From Trichodesmium sp. jk18x7bins.61 (lineage in GTDB: Bacteria > Cyanobacteriota > Cyanobacteriia > Cyanobacteriales > Microcoleaceae): DNA of 5,601 nt. Under the pieces are notes generated by a model, which saw only the letters and a list, made by a program, of their open reading frames with translations, was not told where the DNA came from and did not search any database. This document shows, one piece after another, positions 1 through 5,279 of the stretch. A program made the position numbers and the translations under genes. How positions within the stretch are numbered: the stretch's first letter is position 1; every line of letters begins with the position of its first letter. Location of the stretch: contig JAJEAQ010000045.1 of assembly GCA_022822685.1 (NCBI GenBank), forward strand, positions 1-5,601, read 5' to 3'.

Positions 1-107
1 GGTTTGGTTAAGCGACAGCGTAGGTTGCTTCCCTTCAGGGGAACCCAACAAAAACATAGATGATGTTGAGTTATGTTAGGTTTTGGGATTCCTCAACCAA
101 ACCTACC
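1..107. repeat. Dispersed-repeat-like imperfect inverted repeat downstream of the delta gene
   Basis: The ends are inverted copies: GGTTTGGTT at 1-9 matches AACCAAACC at 95-103 exactly, and the match extends to 11 of 12 bases (1-12 against 92-103). A second nested arm pairs AACCCAACA (42-50) with TGTTAGGTT (74-82) with one mismatch, and a small hairpin TTCCC/GGGAA lies at 29-43. The wording (AACCCAAC, CAACC-type ends, AACCTAC) resembles the short palindromic repeats scattered through intergenic regions of filamentous cyanobacteria; that resemblance is from memory and not searched. No coding frame is seen. The left end is probably cut by the window edge. Confidence 0.55.
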
Positions 108-321
108 CAATCCCATTTTTTATTATGAGTATTTTAGGTAACTTTATCTTGTCAAGGGTTTAAACAGTTTCTCCAATTTAGTTAGGGTTTAATATTTTGA
201 ATCAACCTACCCCACTTCAATGTGCGCCGCATCCCAACTACAAACCAAGATTTTTTTACTAAGTAATTAAGCTAAAATCATATAAACTCAATATTATTTC
301 CCCTTCTATCTTCTGCCTGGC
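108..321. other. Non-coding spacer after the delta gene
   Basis: No convincing gene is seen on either strand. The stretch holds CAACCTAC (203-210), the exact inverse complement of GTAGGTTG at 20-27, so the repeat-derived part may extend to about 220. It also holds the 12-mer CCTACCCCACTT (206-217), which recurs exactly at 2552-2563 in the a-c spacer. Bases 241-300 are very AT-rich. There is no hairpin followed by a T-run on the minus strand, so no terminator after delta is visible and read-through to a following atpA is possible. Confidence 0.5.
122..155 (-). promoter_or_regulatory. Weak candidate internal promoter downstream of delta
   Basis: The minus strand has a perfect -35 hexamer TTGACA at 155-150. 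The best -10-like word is CATAAT at 127-122, but the spacer is 22 bases, too long for a standard sigma-70 promoter. At 17-18 bases only poor -10 matches are found. It could drive the gene that follows delta (normally atpA), or be chance in AT-rich DNA. Confidence 0.15.
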
Positions 322-870
322 TCAACTCGCTTTGAGGCTAATGCCAATTCGACGCAATTGCCCTTTTAGACTAGAGTCAATTATCTGAGAGCCTACTTTG
401 ATCATTACACCACCAAGTAAACTAGAATCTATTTTGGTTTCGATTTCTACTTCCTTGGCGTCTGTCATTGATTTGACTCGTTCACGAACTGTATTTTTCT
501 GGTCTTCGTTTAATTCTACCGTTGAGGTTACTTCTGCTAAAACAGTTTGATTCAGTTCCCGCAATAGTGCTAAATATTGTTTGCCTATTTGTTCTATAAA
601 AATAATCCGGCCTCTATCAACAAGGAGCATCAAGAAATTACTCATATAGGGGTCAATTTCATTTCTCACCATGCGTTGTATAACTGATTTTTTATCTTCT
701 GGTTTAATAATTGGATTCCCCATAAATTCTTTCAATTCTGGGGATTCATCCATTATATTAAGCAGGGAACGCACATCTTCAGCAAATCTCTCAGTGAGGT
801 CTTTTGATTGAGCCAAGGACATCAGAGCTGCTGCGTAAGGCTCTACAATTTCACCAGCAATTACGCTCAT
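322..870 (-). CDS. atpD/atpH: ATP synthase subunit delta (F1 stator, OSCP family)
   Basis: This is the delta subunit of F1, the OSCP homologue, which sits on top of the alpha/beta hexamer and fastens the b/b' stalk to it on the cytoplasmic side of the thylakoid membrane. The 182 residues match the usual family length. The N-terminal helical domain starts with EPYAAALMSLA (10-20) and contains the LLVDRGRI segment (82-89). The C-terminal signature LLGGVMIKVGSQIIDSSLKG (151-170) is intact and followed by QLRRI. The ATG overlaps the b-subunit stop as ATGA, and a strong GGGAGG lies 6 bases upstream, so the start is secure and translation is probably coupled to subunit b. In cyanobacterial nomenclature the gene is atpD; in E. 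coli nomenclature it is atpH. It is the last gene seen in the operon here. Confidence 0.95.
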   Translation of the reverse strand: MSVIAGEIVEPYAAALMSLAQSKDLTERFAEDVRSLLNIMDESPELKEFMGNPIIKPEDKKSVIQRMVRNEIDPYMSNFLMLLVDRGRIIFIEQIGKQYLALLRELNQTVLAEVTSTVELNEDQKNTVRERVKSMTDAKEVEIETKIDSSLLGGVMIKVGSQIIDSSLKGQLRRIGISLKAS

Positions 871-1400
871 AATTTACCTCCCAATAGCCCCAGACTACGA
901 TCTATTAATTGTTGCTGGGCATTCTCATCTAAAGTTTCTCTGAGCCGAGATTCTACATTGGCCAATGCTTTAGATGCCACAATGGAGCGCAGTTGAGCAA
1001 TAGCTTTATCTCTTTCAGAATCCATTTCTTGGTTAGCAGTAGCTTTCATCCGCTCCACATCTTGTTCTGCTTGAGCCTGTATTCTTTGCTTGACTTCCTC
1101 TGCCCTGATTTGCGCAGTAGCCAGAATTTTTTCTGCTTCTGCTTGAGCTTGAGTCAAATTTTGTTGTTGTTCTGCTAGTGCTGCTGCGGCTTCCTTTTGA
1201 CCCTGCTCTGCTTCTTTGATTGCTTGTTCAATAACGGCACGTCTTTCAGTGAGAATCTTCCCAACAAAGCCTCGCCCAAAATAAAGCAGAACAACTATAA
1301 TAATTCCTAAATTAATCAGGTTAGTGTCTAAAATATCTGTATTTAGACCAAAACCTTCTTCTGTGCTAGCTTCTGTAGCCAGCCATAAAAGATTTACCAT
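867..1400 (-). CDS. atpF: ATP synthase subunit b (Fo stator stalk)
   Basis: Subunit b forms, with b', the peripheral stalk that stops the alpha/beta hexamer from turning with the rotor. The 177-residue protein has a short N-terminus ending in EEGFGLNTDILDTNLINL (14-31), typical of cyanobacterial and chloroplast b subunits. One membrane helix follows (about 27-45, LINLGIIIVVLLYFGRGFVG), then a long charged, alanine/glutamine-rich coiled coil (about 50-150) and a C-terminal delta-binding end. The start is the ATG at 1400; no good SD is visible upstream (CAGAAAATA precedes it), so the start rests on family resemblance. It lies 44 bases after b' and overlaps delta by 4 bases (ATGA). Cyanobacterial b subunits are made with a short leader that may be trimmed; that is family knowledge and not visible here. 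Confidence 0.94.
   Translation of the reverse strand: MVNLLWLATEASTEEGFGLNTDILDTNLINLGIIIVVLLYFGRGFVGKILTERRAVIEQAIKEAEQGQKEAAAALAEQQQNLTQAQAEAEKILATAQIRAEEVKQRIQAQAEQDVERMKATANQEMDSERDKAIAQLRSIVASKALANVESRLRETLDENAQQQLIDRSLGLLGGKL
877..882 (-). promoter_or_regulatory. Shine-Dalgarno site of the delta gene, inside the b gene
   Basis: GGGAGG ends 6 bases before the ATG at 870. It is read at the same time as the two glycine codons near the end of the b-subunit gene (LLGGKL). It is the clearest ribosome binding site in the window; most other atp starts here have weak or no SD, so delta may depend on both this site and coupling through the ATGA overlap. Confidence 0.8.
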
Positions 1401-1444
1401 TATTTTCTGTGTATAGTTAGCAGATACATCAAGATTTTTTCTCC

Positions 1445-1930
1445 CTATCTGACCAATTCTGGTCCTAATAGTTTTTCTAGAATTTGCCGGCTCAGAGAGT
1501 CTACCTGTTCTTCTAGTTGTTGCAAAGCTGCTTGCTTTTGCTGCTCTATTTCTTGGGCTGCTTGTTCTCTTTTTGCTTGTGCTTCTTGTTGAGCTTCTGC
1601 CATTTTTTCGGCTGCTATTTTCTGAGCTTCTGCTTGAGCTGCAGTGATAATTGCTTGAGATTTTTTCCTGGTTTCTGCCAAATCTTGCTCATATTGTTCA
1701 GCTAATTGTTTAGCCTTTTTCAAACGTTTTTGTGCTTGTAGTTGATTGTCGCGGATATAATCTGCACGAGAATCTATAGCTTTACCCAGTGGCTTGTAAA
1801 AAATTTTATCCAAGACAAAAGCCAAAAGCAGAAACTGAATTGCCATTAAGGGCAGAGTTGCATTGATGTCGAACAAACCACCCTTTTCTGTGACTTCTTC
1901 AACGGCGAGTAATAGTGTCCAATTTATCAT
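1445..1930 (-). CDS. atpG (atpF2): ATP synthase subunit b' (Fo stator stalk, second b-type subunit)
   Basis: The b' subunit pairs with b in the peripheral stalk; having both is characteristic of photosynthetic bacteria and chloroplasts. I choose the ATG at 1930, giving 161 residues that begin MINWTLLLAVEEV, as in relatives. The frame stays open upstream to a TTG at 1996, but those 22 extra residues (starting RRSKIST after the TTG) overlap the 12-bp hairpin and do not look like the family. The conserved GGLFDINATLPLMAIQFLLL block (17-36) leads into a single membrane helix (about 25-43), then FYKPL (44-48) and a long coiled coil rich in Ala, Gln, Glu and Lys to the end (KLLGPELVR). The SD is weak (GATTAGAAAAA before the ATG). 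It lies 106 bases after the c-subunit gene. Confidence 0.92.
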   Translation of the reverse strand: MINWTLLLAVEEVTEKGGLFDINATLPLMAIQFLLLAFVLDKIFYKPLGKAIDSRADYIRDNQLQAQKRLKKAKQLAEQYEQDLAETRKKSQAIITAAQAEAQKIAAEKMAEAQQEAQAKREQAAQEIEQQKQAALQQLEEQVDSLSRQILEKLLGPELVR

Positions 1931-1974
1931 TTTTTCTAATCTTTGGTGGCTCCCATGATTTTTAATCGCCAGAG

Positions 1975-2009
1975 TTGAGATTTTTGATCTTCTCAACCAA
2001 AAATCTCAA
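1975..2009 (-). other. Perfect 12-bp intercistronic hairpin between c and b' genes
   Basis: TTGAGATTTTTG (1975-1986) and CAAAAATCTCAA (1998-2009) are exact inverse complements, separated by an 11-base loop (1987-1997). It begins 27 bases after the c-subunit stop codon. No run of T follows on the minus strand, so it does not look like a full intrinsic terminator. A hairpin just 3' of the c gene fits a role in blocking 3' exonucleases or in partial termination, which would raise c-subunit mRNA over the rest of the operon; that role is inferred. Confidence 0.7.
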
Positions 2010-2036
2010 ACCCCTACTTCCTAATAGTTAGTTTTT

Positions 2037-2282
2037 TTATGCGAAGGGGTTGGCAAATAGCAAAACAAGTGATACCACCAGACCGTAAATTGTTAAAGCT
2101 TCCATAAATGCCAAGCTCAACAGCAATGTACCTCGAATTTTTCCTTCTGCTTCTGGTTGACGTGCAATACCTTCTACAGCTTGACCTGCTGCATTTCCTT
2201 GACCAATTCCTGGGCCGATTGCACCTAAACCTACAGCTAAGGCAGCAGCAACGACGGAAGCAGCAGCAATCAATGGTTCCAT
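2037..2282 (-). CDS. atpE/atpH: ATP synthase subunit c (proteolipid rotor ring)
   Basis: Subunit c forms the rotor ring of Fo in the thylakoid membrane and carries protons one per subunit. At 81 residues it is exactly the usual cyanobacterial length. It is a two-helix hairpin: helix 1 (about 5-38) carries the glycine-rich packing motif with Gly18, 20, 23, 25, 27, 29 and 33 and Gln28; the polar loop Arg41-Gln42-Pro43 contacts gamma/epsilon; helix 2 (about 50-76) carries the proton-binding Glu61 in FMEALTIYGL. It ends LLFANPFA. The start is the ATG at 2282; AAGG stands about 13 bases upstream, which is rather far. Substitutions from the common form (Glu2 where Asp is usual, Gly20) are mild. The gene is insulated on both sides: a 442-base leader and a hairpin-bearing 106-base spacer. 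Named atpH in cyanobacteria and atpE in E. coli usage. Confidence 0.98.
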   Translation of the reverse strand: MEPLIAAASVVAAALAVGLGAIGPGIGQGNAAGQAVEGIARQPEAEGKIRGTLLLSLAFMEALTIYGLVVSLVLLFANPFA

Positions 2283-2315
2283 AATAACTTTTTTTCCTTG
2301 TTTAACCTAAAAATT

Positions 2316-2341
2316 ACAAACTTGATGACAAACTTGATGAC
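2316..2341. repeat. Tandem 12-bp direct repeat in the c-subunit leader
   Basis: ACAAACTTGATG occurs twice head to tail (2316-2327 and 2328-2339) and is followed by AC, the first two bases of a third unit. It lies 34 bases upstream of the c-subunit ATG, in the 5' leader on the transcribed strand. It could be a protein-binding or ribosome-standby element, or simply a slippage duplication. Confidence 0.75.
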
Positions 2342-2452
2342 CAGAATCGTATTGATTAAACAATACTGCAATTAACTATCTCCCCAATCATACCTTACCC
2401 TTCTACACGATGGTTCAGAATTGCGGGCGTTTAATTTTTTACTCTCACACGA

Positions 2453-2479
2453 ATCATTGGGATAATTCTCTCGTGTCAA
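2453..2479 (-). promoter_or_regulatory. Candidate internal promoter upstream of the c gene
   Basis: A perfect -35 hexamer TTGACA lies at 2479-2474 on the minus strand. The best -10 is AATGAT at 2458-2453 (4 of 6), with a short 15-base spacer. A second -10-like word, TATGAT, is at 2392-2387 but lacks a good -35. Either could give extra c-subunit transcript, but the evidence is motif-level only. Confidence 0.2.
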
Positions 2480-2600
2480 GTTTGTACTCCCTTACCGCCA
2501 ATTCTGCCAAGATGTCTTCTCTACAGACACTTAATTTGAGCAGGCTAGAAGCCTACCCCACTTATGCAGCAGAATTTTACACGGTAGACAATAGCCGACA

Positions 2601-2622
2601 CTTGCGAAGGTAAATTCGCAAG
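2601..2622 (-). other. Perfect 8-bp hairpin in the a-c spacer
   Basis: CTTGCGAA (2601-2608) and TTCGCAAG (2615-2622) are exact inverse complements with a 6-base loop GGTAAA. It begins about 100 bases after the subunit a stop. No T-run follows in the direction of the operon, so it fits an RNA-processing or stability element better than a terminator. Confidence 0.6.
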
Positions 2623-2724
2623 CCCTGCAGTCTCAAGGGTGGGGTTATTCATCTCCCCTAACAGGTTTAGAATATCAGATTCTGAGTTTTTTTAGCAAGT
2701 TTTTTTCTACTAGCTACTTGACTC

Positions 2725-3471
2725 TTAGTCGTGATGTTCTCCATGCTCTTCTAGCGCTTCTCCAATATAGTTAGCGGCTAGGGTAGCAAAAATGAGTGCC
2801 TGAATTGCACTTAAAAAGAGACCTAATACCATCAGTGGCAAAGGAATAAATAGAGGTACTAGCAATACTAATACTCCTACTACCAATTCATCCGCTAGGA
2901 TATTACCAAATAAACGGAAGCTTAGGGATAGAGGCTTGGTAAAATCTTCGATGATTTTAAAGGGAACCATAAATAGTACTGGTTGAGCATAACCTGCAAA
3001 ATATCCTAAACCTTTTTTGCTAATACCTGCATAGAAGTAGGTAATAGAAGTTAGTAAAGCCAGTGCCACTGTAGTATTAATGTCGCTTGTGGGAGCTGCT
3101 AATTCTCCTGAAGGTAGCTCTATTACCTTCCAAGGTACAAGTGCTCCTGACCAATTTGATACGAAAATAAATAAGAACAACGTACCAACAAATGACACCC
3201 AAGGGCGATAGTCTTTTTCACCAATCTGGTCTTTAGTTAGACTCCGCACAAATTCCAGGACATATTCCATGAAATTTTGCATCCCACTGGGAATTCGCTG
3301 TACATTCCGTGTTGATATTAAAGCAGCCAAAACTATTAAGGCAATCACAACCCAGGATGTGATTAAAATTTGCCCATGTATTTTGAGATTACCTAGCTCC
3401 CAGTAAAAATGCTGACCAACTTCTAATTCAGCTAGAGGTAAAAAGTTAATAGTGTTCAAAATATCTAGCAT
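2725..3471 (-). CDS. atpB/atpI: ATP synthase subunit a (Fo proton channel stator)
   Basis: Subunit a provides the two half-channels that bring protons to and from the c-ring. The 248 residues match cyanobacterial length. A hydrophilic N-terminus (AELEVGQHFYWELG, 14-27) precedes membrane helices at roughly 36-54, 92-110, 131-149, 160-175, 193-215 and 216-236. The essential arginine is Arg186 in PLSLSFRLFGNILADE (180-195), and Gln224 in SAIQALIFATLAANY corresponds to the conserved glutamine of the last helix. GEKDYRPW (84-91), FVSNWSGALVPW and APTSDINTT are typical cyanobacterial/chloroplast blocks. The C-terminus is acidic and histidine-rich (EEHGEHHD). The start is the ATG at 3471; the SD is weak (only GAG nearby). 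It lies 71 bases after atp1. Named atpI in cyanobacteria and atpB in E. coli usage. Confidence 0.97.
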   Translation of the reverse strand: MLDILNTINFLPLAELEVGQHFYWELGNLKIHGQILITSWVVIALIVLAALISTRNVQRIPSGMQNFMEYVLEFVRSLTKDQIGEKDYRPWVSFVGTLFLFIFVSNWSGALVPWKVIELPSGELAAPTSDINTTVALALLTSITYFYAGISKKGLGYFAGYAQPVLFMVPFKIIEDFTKPLSLSFRLFGNILADELVVGVLVLLVPLFIPLPLMVLGLFLSAIQALIFATLAANYIGEALEEHGEHHD

Positions 3472-3479
3472 TTTGATTC

Positions 3480-3520
3480 TCAGGCTTCCTGATTTTTATT
3501 GACGTCTGGAGCTTTCCAGA
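3480..3520 (-). other. Two small hairpins in the atp1-subunit a spacer
   Basis: TCAGG-CTT-CCTGA (3480-3492) is a perfect 5-bp stem with a 3-base loop, 8 bases before the subunit a start codon. TCTGGA (3505-3510) pairs with TCCAGA (3515-3520) around a 4-base loop. The first stem lies where an SD would be expected and includes an AGG, so it might restrain ribosome entry; this is inference from position. Confidence 0.4.
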
Positions 3521-3542
3521 ATTAGCTTGATTCGTGGCTATG

Positions 3543-3983
3543 CTATGAGTTATTTATAAAGGATGTTCGCAGTACATAAATTATTAGTGCTGCTTTGTAA
3601 GTCAGAAATCCTAAAAAAATCGGCAAAATTTTTAGCTGATTTAGCTGAGTTGCTAATATGATTAACCCAACCAATATTGCTAACCTTGTTTGACTCAGAC
3701 TTTCTTTTTCTCTGCCAATACGCTCAACATCTTTAGCCAACATCCTTAAGTAAACCACACTTCCAATTGCTCCGAGCAAGTAATTAAGAGCAATATTGAG
3801 AGAGTAAAAAAAACAGACAGAGATGAATATTATACCTGTAATTGTCAAGGTGATTATACATAACTCCTGTCGCAGTTTGTAATACTCTTGCATTGAAGAA
3901 TTAGGTTCTGCTGCTACAGTACCAACTTCTGGGGTATTACTCTCAAAAGTCGGGGTTTCTGGTGATGTATCAGATGAATTCAC
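3543..3983 (-). CDS. atp1: ATP synthase accessory subunit I (Atp1), probable assembly factor
   Basis: This is the small membrane protein encoded first in cyanobacterial atp operons, before subunit a. In other bacteria the AtpI family helps assemble the c-ring or supports Mg2+ supply; the same role is assumed here and not shown. The 146 residues have a polar Ser/Thr/Pro/Glu-rich N-terminus (1-30) and four hydrophobic helices at about 41-60, 64-82, 100-112 and 117-138. Family-like blocks are NYLLGAIGSVVYLRMLAKDV (67-86) and LPIFLGFLTYKAALIIYVLR (120-139). The longest start is a GTG at 3983, just after an in-frame TAA. A shorter alternative is the ATG at 3893 (MQEYYKL), which would remove the 30-residue polar tail; neither has a clear SD. 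I keep the GTG because relatives have a similar polar extension as I recall. Confidence 0.88.
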   Translation of the reverse strand: MNSSDTSPETPTFESNTPEVGTVAAEPNSSMQEYYKLRQELCIITLTITGIIFISVCFFYSLNIALNYLLGAIGSVVYLRMLAKDVERIGREKESLSQTRLAILVGLIILATQLNQLKILPIFLGFLTYKAALIIYVLRTSFINNS

Positions 3984-4031
3984 TGAACTTTAGATACTTA
4001 AAAGATCGGCTTTTTTTATAGGCCAAAACTA

Positions 4032-4040
4032 ATCATACCA
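4032..4040 (-). promoter_or_regulatory. Candidate extended -10 element of the atp operon
   Basis: TGGTATGAT reads as an extended -10 (TGn followed by TATGAT, 5 of 6 to consensus) and overlaps the TGA stop of the methyltransferase. No good -35 is seen 16-18 bases upstream, as is common for extended -10 promoters. The next 49 bases lead to the atp1 start. A TATAAA at 4020-4015 is an alternative -10. If neither works, the atp genes would depend on transcription entering through the methyltransferase gene. Confidence 0.3.
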
Positions 4041-4755
4041 CGTTTTCCACAATATCTTCCTTAGAGCCAGGAGTTAATAAAATAAAAAGTCTCGACTGAA
4101 GCGATCGCACAATTTCTAGTCCTACTGGCACATCTTTTAATATCTCTCCGACTGTCGGTGGTGATTGGCTTTTAGCTCCTGCATCACAGGCTTGTAAAAA
4201 TTTATATTCTTCTGCTGACAAATTTACCAACTTATAGTCACCATCAAAAATCTTCTGACTCGGCCATCCTTGCAGACAAGGACTTAATTCTGGTGTTGCT
4301 GCCAAAATCCGGCGCTCGTCTGACCAATCCACTTTCTGTAAAGGTGGCCTGCCTAGGAAAAATTCGTAATGACTAATCTGAGGGTCTAATAATTCAATTA
4401 AACGATAACGTTCCTGTTCGCCCAAACCAACTGCCCTTTCCTGCAATTGAGGAGATTTTCCCAGAAGTCGGTCTAGATTCCAGTATTCCCAATTGGAAAA
4501 TCCGAGAAACTCTAAACCAGATGCCTCTATTAACTCAAACAGAGTGTCAATATTATAATCAATCTCTTGAGGATGGACATACATGTCTGCAAAAGACTCA
4601 TCTCGTTGATTTTTAAAAGCCCATCTTTGCTGTTCATACTTGACAAGACGATTATCATCTGGCCGAGAGGCCAAAAGTTGACGTCCTAATTTAACTCCAT
4701 CTTGATAATCTCCACGTTTATCGCCTTGCCGGATGGCGATCGCCTCTTGCATCAA
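4033..4755 (-). CDS. C-terminal half of a frame-broken SAM methyltransferase
   Basis: This frame continues the methyltransferase encoded upstream. It can be read from a TTG at 4755 or the adjacent ATG at 4752 (TTGATG), overlapping the TGA of the upstream half. It gives 239-240 residues but none of the SAM-binding motifs, so alone it would not be a methyltransferase. Recognisable blocks are RDESFADMYVHPQEIDYNID (51-70), LFELIEASGLEFLGFSNWEY (72-91) and HYEFFLGRPPL (129-139), which I recall as the conserved C-terminal region of cyanobacterial class I methyltransferases found beside atp operons (recollection, not searched). The same frame is open above the start codon and reads SWEIRL just before it, which looks like family sequence and argues that this is not an independent gene. 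Two HIP1 sites lie within it. The TGA at 4035-4033 is 49 bases before atp1. Confidence 0.75.
   Translation of the reverse strand: MMQEAIAIRQGDKRGDYQDGVKLGRQLLASRPDDNRLVKYEQQRWAFKNQRDESFADMYVHPQEIDYNIDTLFELIEASGLEFLGFSNWEYWNLDRLLGKSPQLQERAVGLGEQERYRLIELLDPQISHYEFFLGRPPLQKVDWSDERRILAATPELSPCLQGWPSQKIFDGDYKLVNLSAEEYKFLQACDAGAKSQSPPTVGEILKDVPVGLEIVRSLQSRLFILLTPGSKEDIVENVV
4101..4108. repeat. HIP1 octamer
   Basis: GCGATCGC, the highly iterated palindrome found throughout many cyanobacterial genomes. It lies inside the C-terminal half of the methyltransferase and supports the cyanobacterial origin of the DNA. Confidence 0.9.
4736..4743. repeat. HIP1 octamer (10-bp palindrome)
   Basis: GCGATCGC, extended to the perfect palindrome GGCGATCGCC at 4735-4744. 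It lies just downstream of the frame break in the methyltransferase. The atp genes in the window contain no HIP1 copy; both copies fall in this gene. Confidence 0.9.
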
Positions 4756-4775
4756 TCTAATTTCCCAGCTCCTAA
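4752..4775 (-). other. Frame break in the methyltransferase gene
   Basis: The upstream frame reads TTA GGA GCT GGG AAA TTA GAT TGA. From the A at 4770 the frame shifted by -1 reads AGC TGG GAA ATT AGA TTG ATG, which continues into the C-terminal half. Total length 5279-4033 is 1247 bases, one short of a multiple of three, which fits loss of a single base. A G GGA AAT heptamer-like string is present but is not in the correct phase for -1 slippage, so programmed frameshifting is not supported. A sequencing error, a recent mutation or a true split gene remain possible. Confidence 0.7.
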
Positions 4776-5279
4776 TTCTGCATAGACAAAGATGTGCATA
4801 ATCCCACCAGGAGCTAACTTAAAAGCCAGATTTTGAATCCCCTGAATTGGATCTGGTAAATGATGCAGCACCCCTACACAATTAATTAAGTCAAACTCTC
4901 CTTTGATCTCCCCTAAATCATAGATACTGAGATGATGAAACTTTACCTGCGAGGCTCCTGAGCGCTGACATCGTTCTTTAGCCACCTGTAAAGCACCAGC
5001 ACTCAAATCAATTCCGACTACAGATGCTTGAGGGTTGAGGTGAACCAAATAGTCTGTACTAGAACCCGTACCACAACCTGCATCTAAGATCCGAATATCT
5101 TGTTTTGTGGGTTTTTGACCAGTGCCAAAACTATAAGCTACTGGCCAACTCCAACGCCAATTATATCCTGGAGGTGCTTCATCTACCAAATGGTCTGGAG
5201 GAAATGGAAAAGTGTTGTAAAGTCTTTCAACCGCAGTACTAATATCCAATTTATCTTTCATTTTATGACCAGAAAGCAT
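4752..5279 (-). CDS. N-terminal half of a class I SAM-dependent methyltransferase (frame-broken)
   Basis: A Rossmann-fold methyltransferase domain that should bind S-adenosylmethionine; the substrate is unknown. Motif I is ILDAGCGTG (64-72); Asp91 in VVGIDLS is the acidic residue that usually binds the ribose hydroxyls; FDLINCVGVLHHLPDP (129-144) and LAPGGIMHIFVY (155-166) are the later core motifs, of the Methyltransf_11/25 type. The N-terminus has YNTFPFPPDH (21-30). The frame then ends after AELGAGKLD at residue 175. Normally about 230 more residues follow; they are present in the next frame (4755-4033). Adding one base near 4770 (GGAGC to GGA-NGC) turns the end into ELG-x-WEIRLMQEA and gives one protein of about 415 residues. 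The start is the ATG at 5279 or the ATG at 5261 (MKDKLDI); neither has a good SD. It is on the same strand as the atp genes and could share transcription with them. Confidence 0.8.
   Translation of the reverse strand: MLSGHKMKDKLDISTAVERLYNTFPFPPDHLVDEAPPGYNWRWSWPVAYSFGTGQKPTKQDIRILDAGCGTGSSTDYLVHLNPQASVVGIDLSAGALQVAKERCQRSGASQVKFHHLSIYDLGEIKGEFDLINCVGVLHHLPDPIQGIQNLAFKLAPGGIMHIFVYAELGAGKLD

Larger units (their letters stand above)
2283..2724 (-). other. Long structured spacer between subunits a and c
   Basis: No convincing gene is present in these 442 bases, an unusually long gap inside an operon. It contains several potential stem-loops: ACACGA/TCGTGT (2447-2452 with 2471-2476), AAGATGTCT/AGACACTT with one bulge (2509-2532), AGGCT-AGA-AGCCT (2542-2554) and CTTGCGAA/TTCGCAAG (2601-2622). 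The proximal end has a tandem 12-bp repeat (2316-2339). The word CCTACCCCACTT (2552-2563) also occurs at 206-217, hinting that part of the spacer derives from a dispersed repeat. It probably serves as the 5' leader of the c-subunit message. Confidence 0.6.

Noticed and set aside
808..1178. Plus-strand open frames opposite the delta and b genes (also 1517-1705 and 5100-5288)
   Set aside because: They are antisense shadows of well-supported minus-strand genes; their Leu/Ser/Cys/Phe-rich composition reflects the complementary strand of coiled-coil codons.
1931..1996. 22-residue N-terminal extension of b' from a TTG
   Set aside because: It overlaps the perfect 12-bp hairpin, does not look like the family, and the ATG at 1930 gives the usual MINWTLLLAVEEV start.
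2356..2391. 11-codon minus-strand frame (MIGEIVNCSIV) in the c-subunit leader with GGTAAGG just before the ATG
   Set aside because: Too short to support as a regulatory leader peptide, and the SD-like bases are directly adjacent to the ATG.
2410..2613. 67-residue plus-strand open frame in the a-c spacer
   Set aside because: It has no recognisable domain or good SD, unremarkable composition, and runs through several hairpins and a repeat word shared with another spacer; it looks like chance.
4752..4768. Programmed -1 frameshift at GGGAAAT in the methyltransferase
   Set aside because: The heptamer is not in the X XXY YYZ phase, and slipping there would lose the SWE residues that look conserved; a one-base deletion near 4770 fits better.
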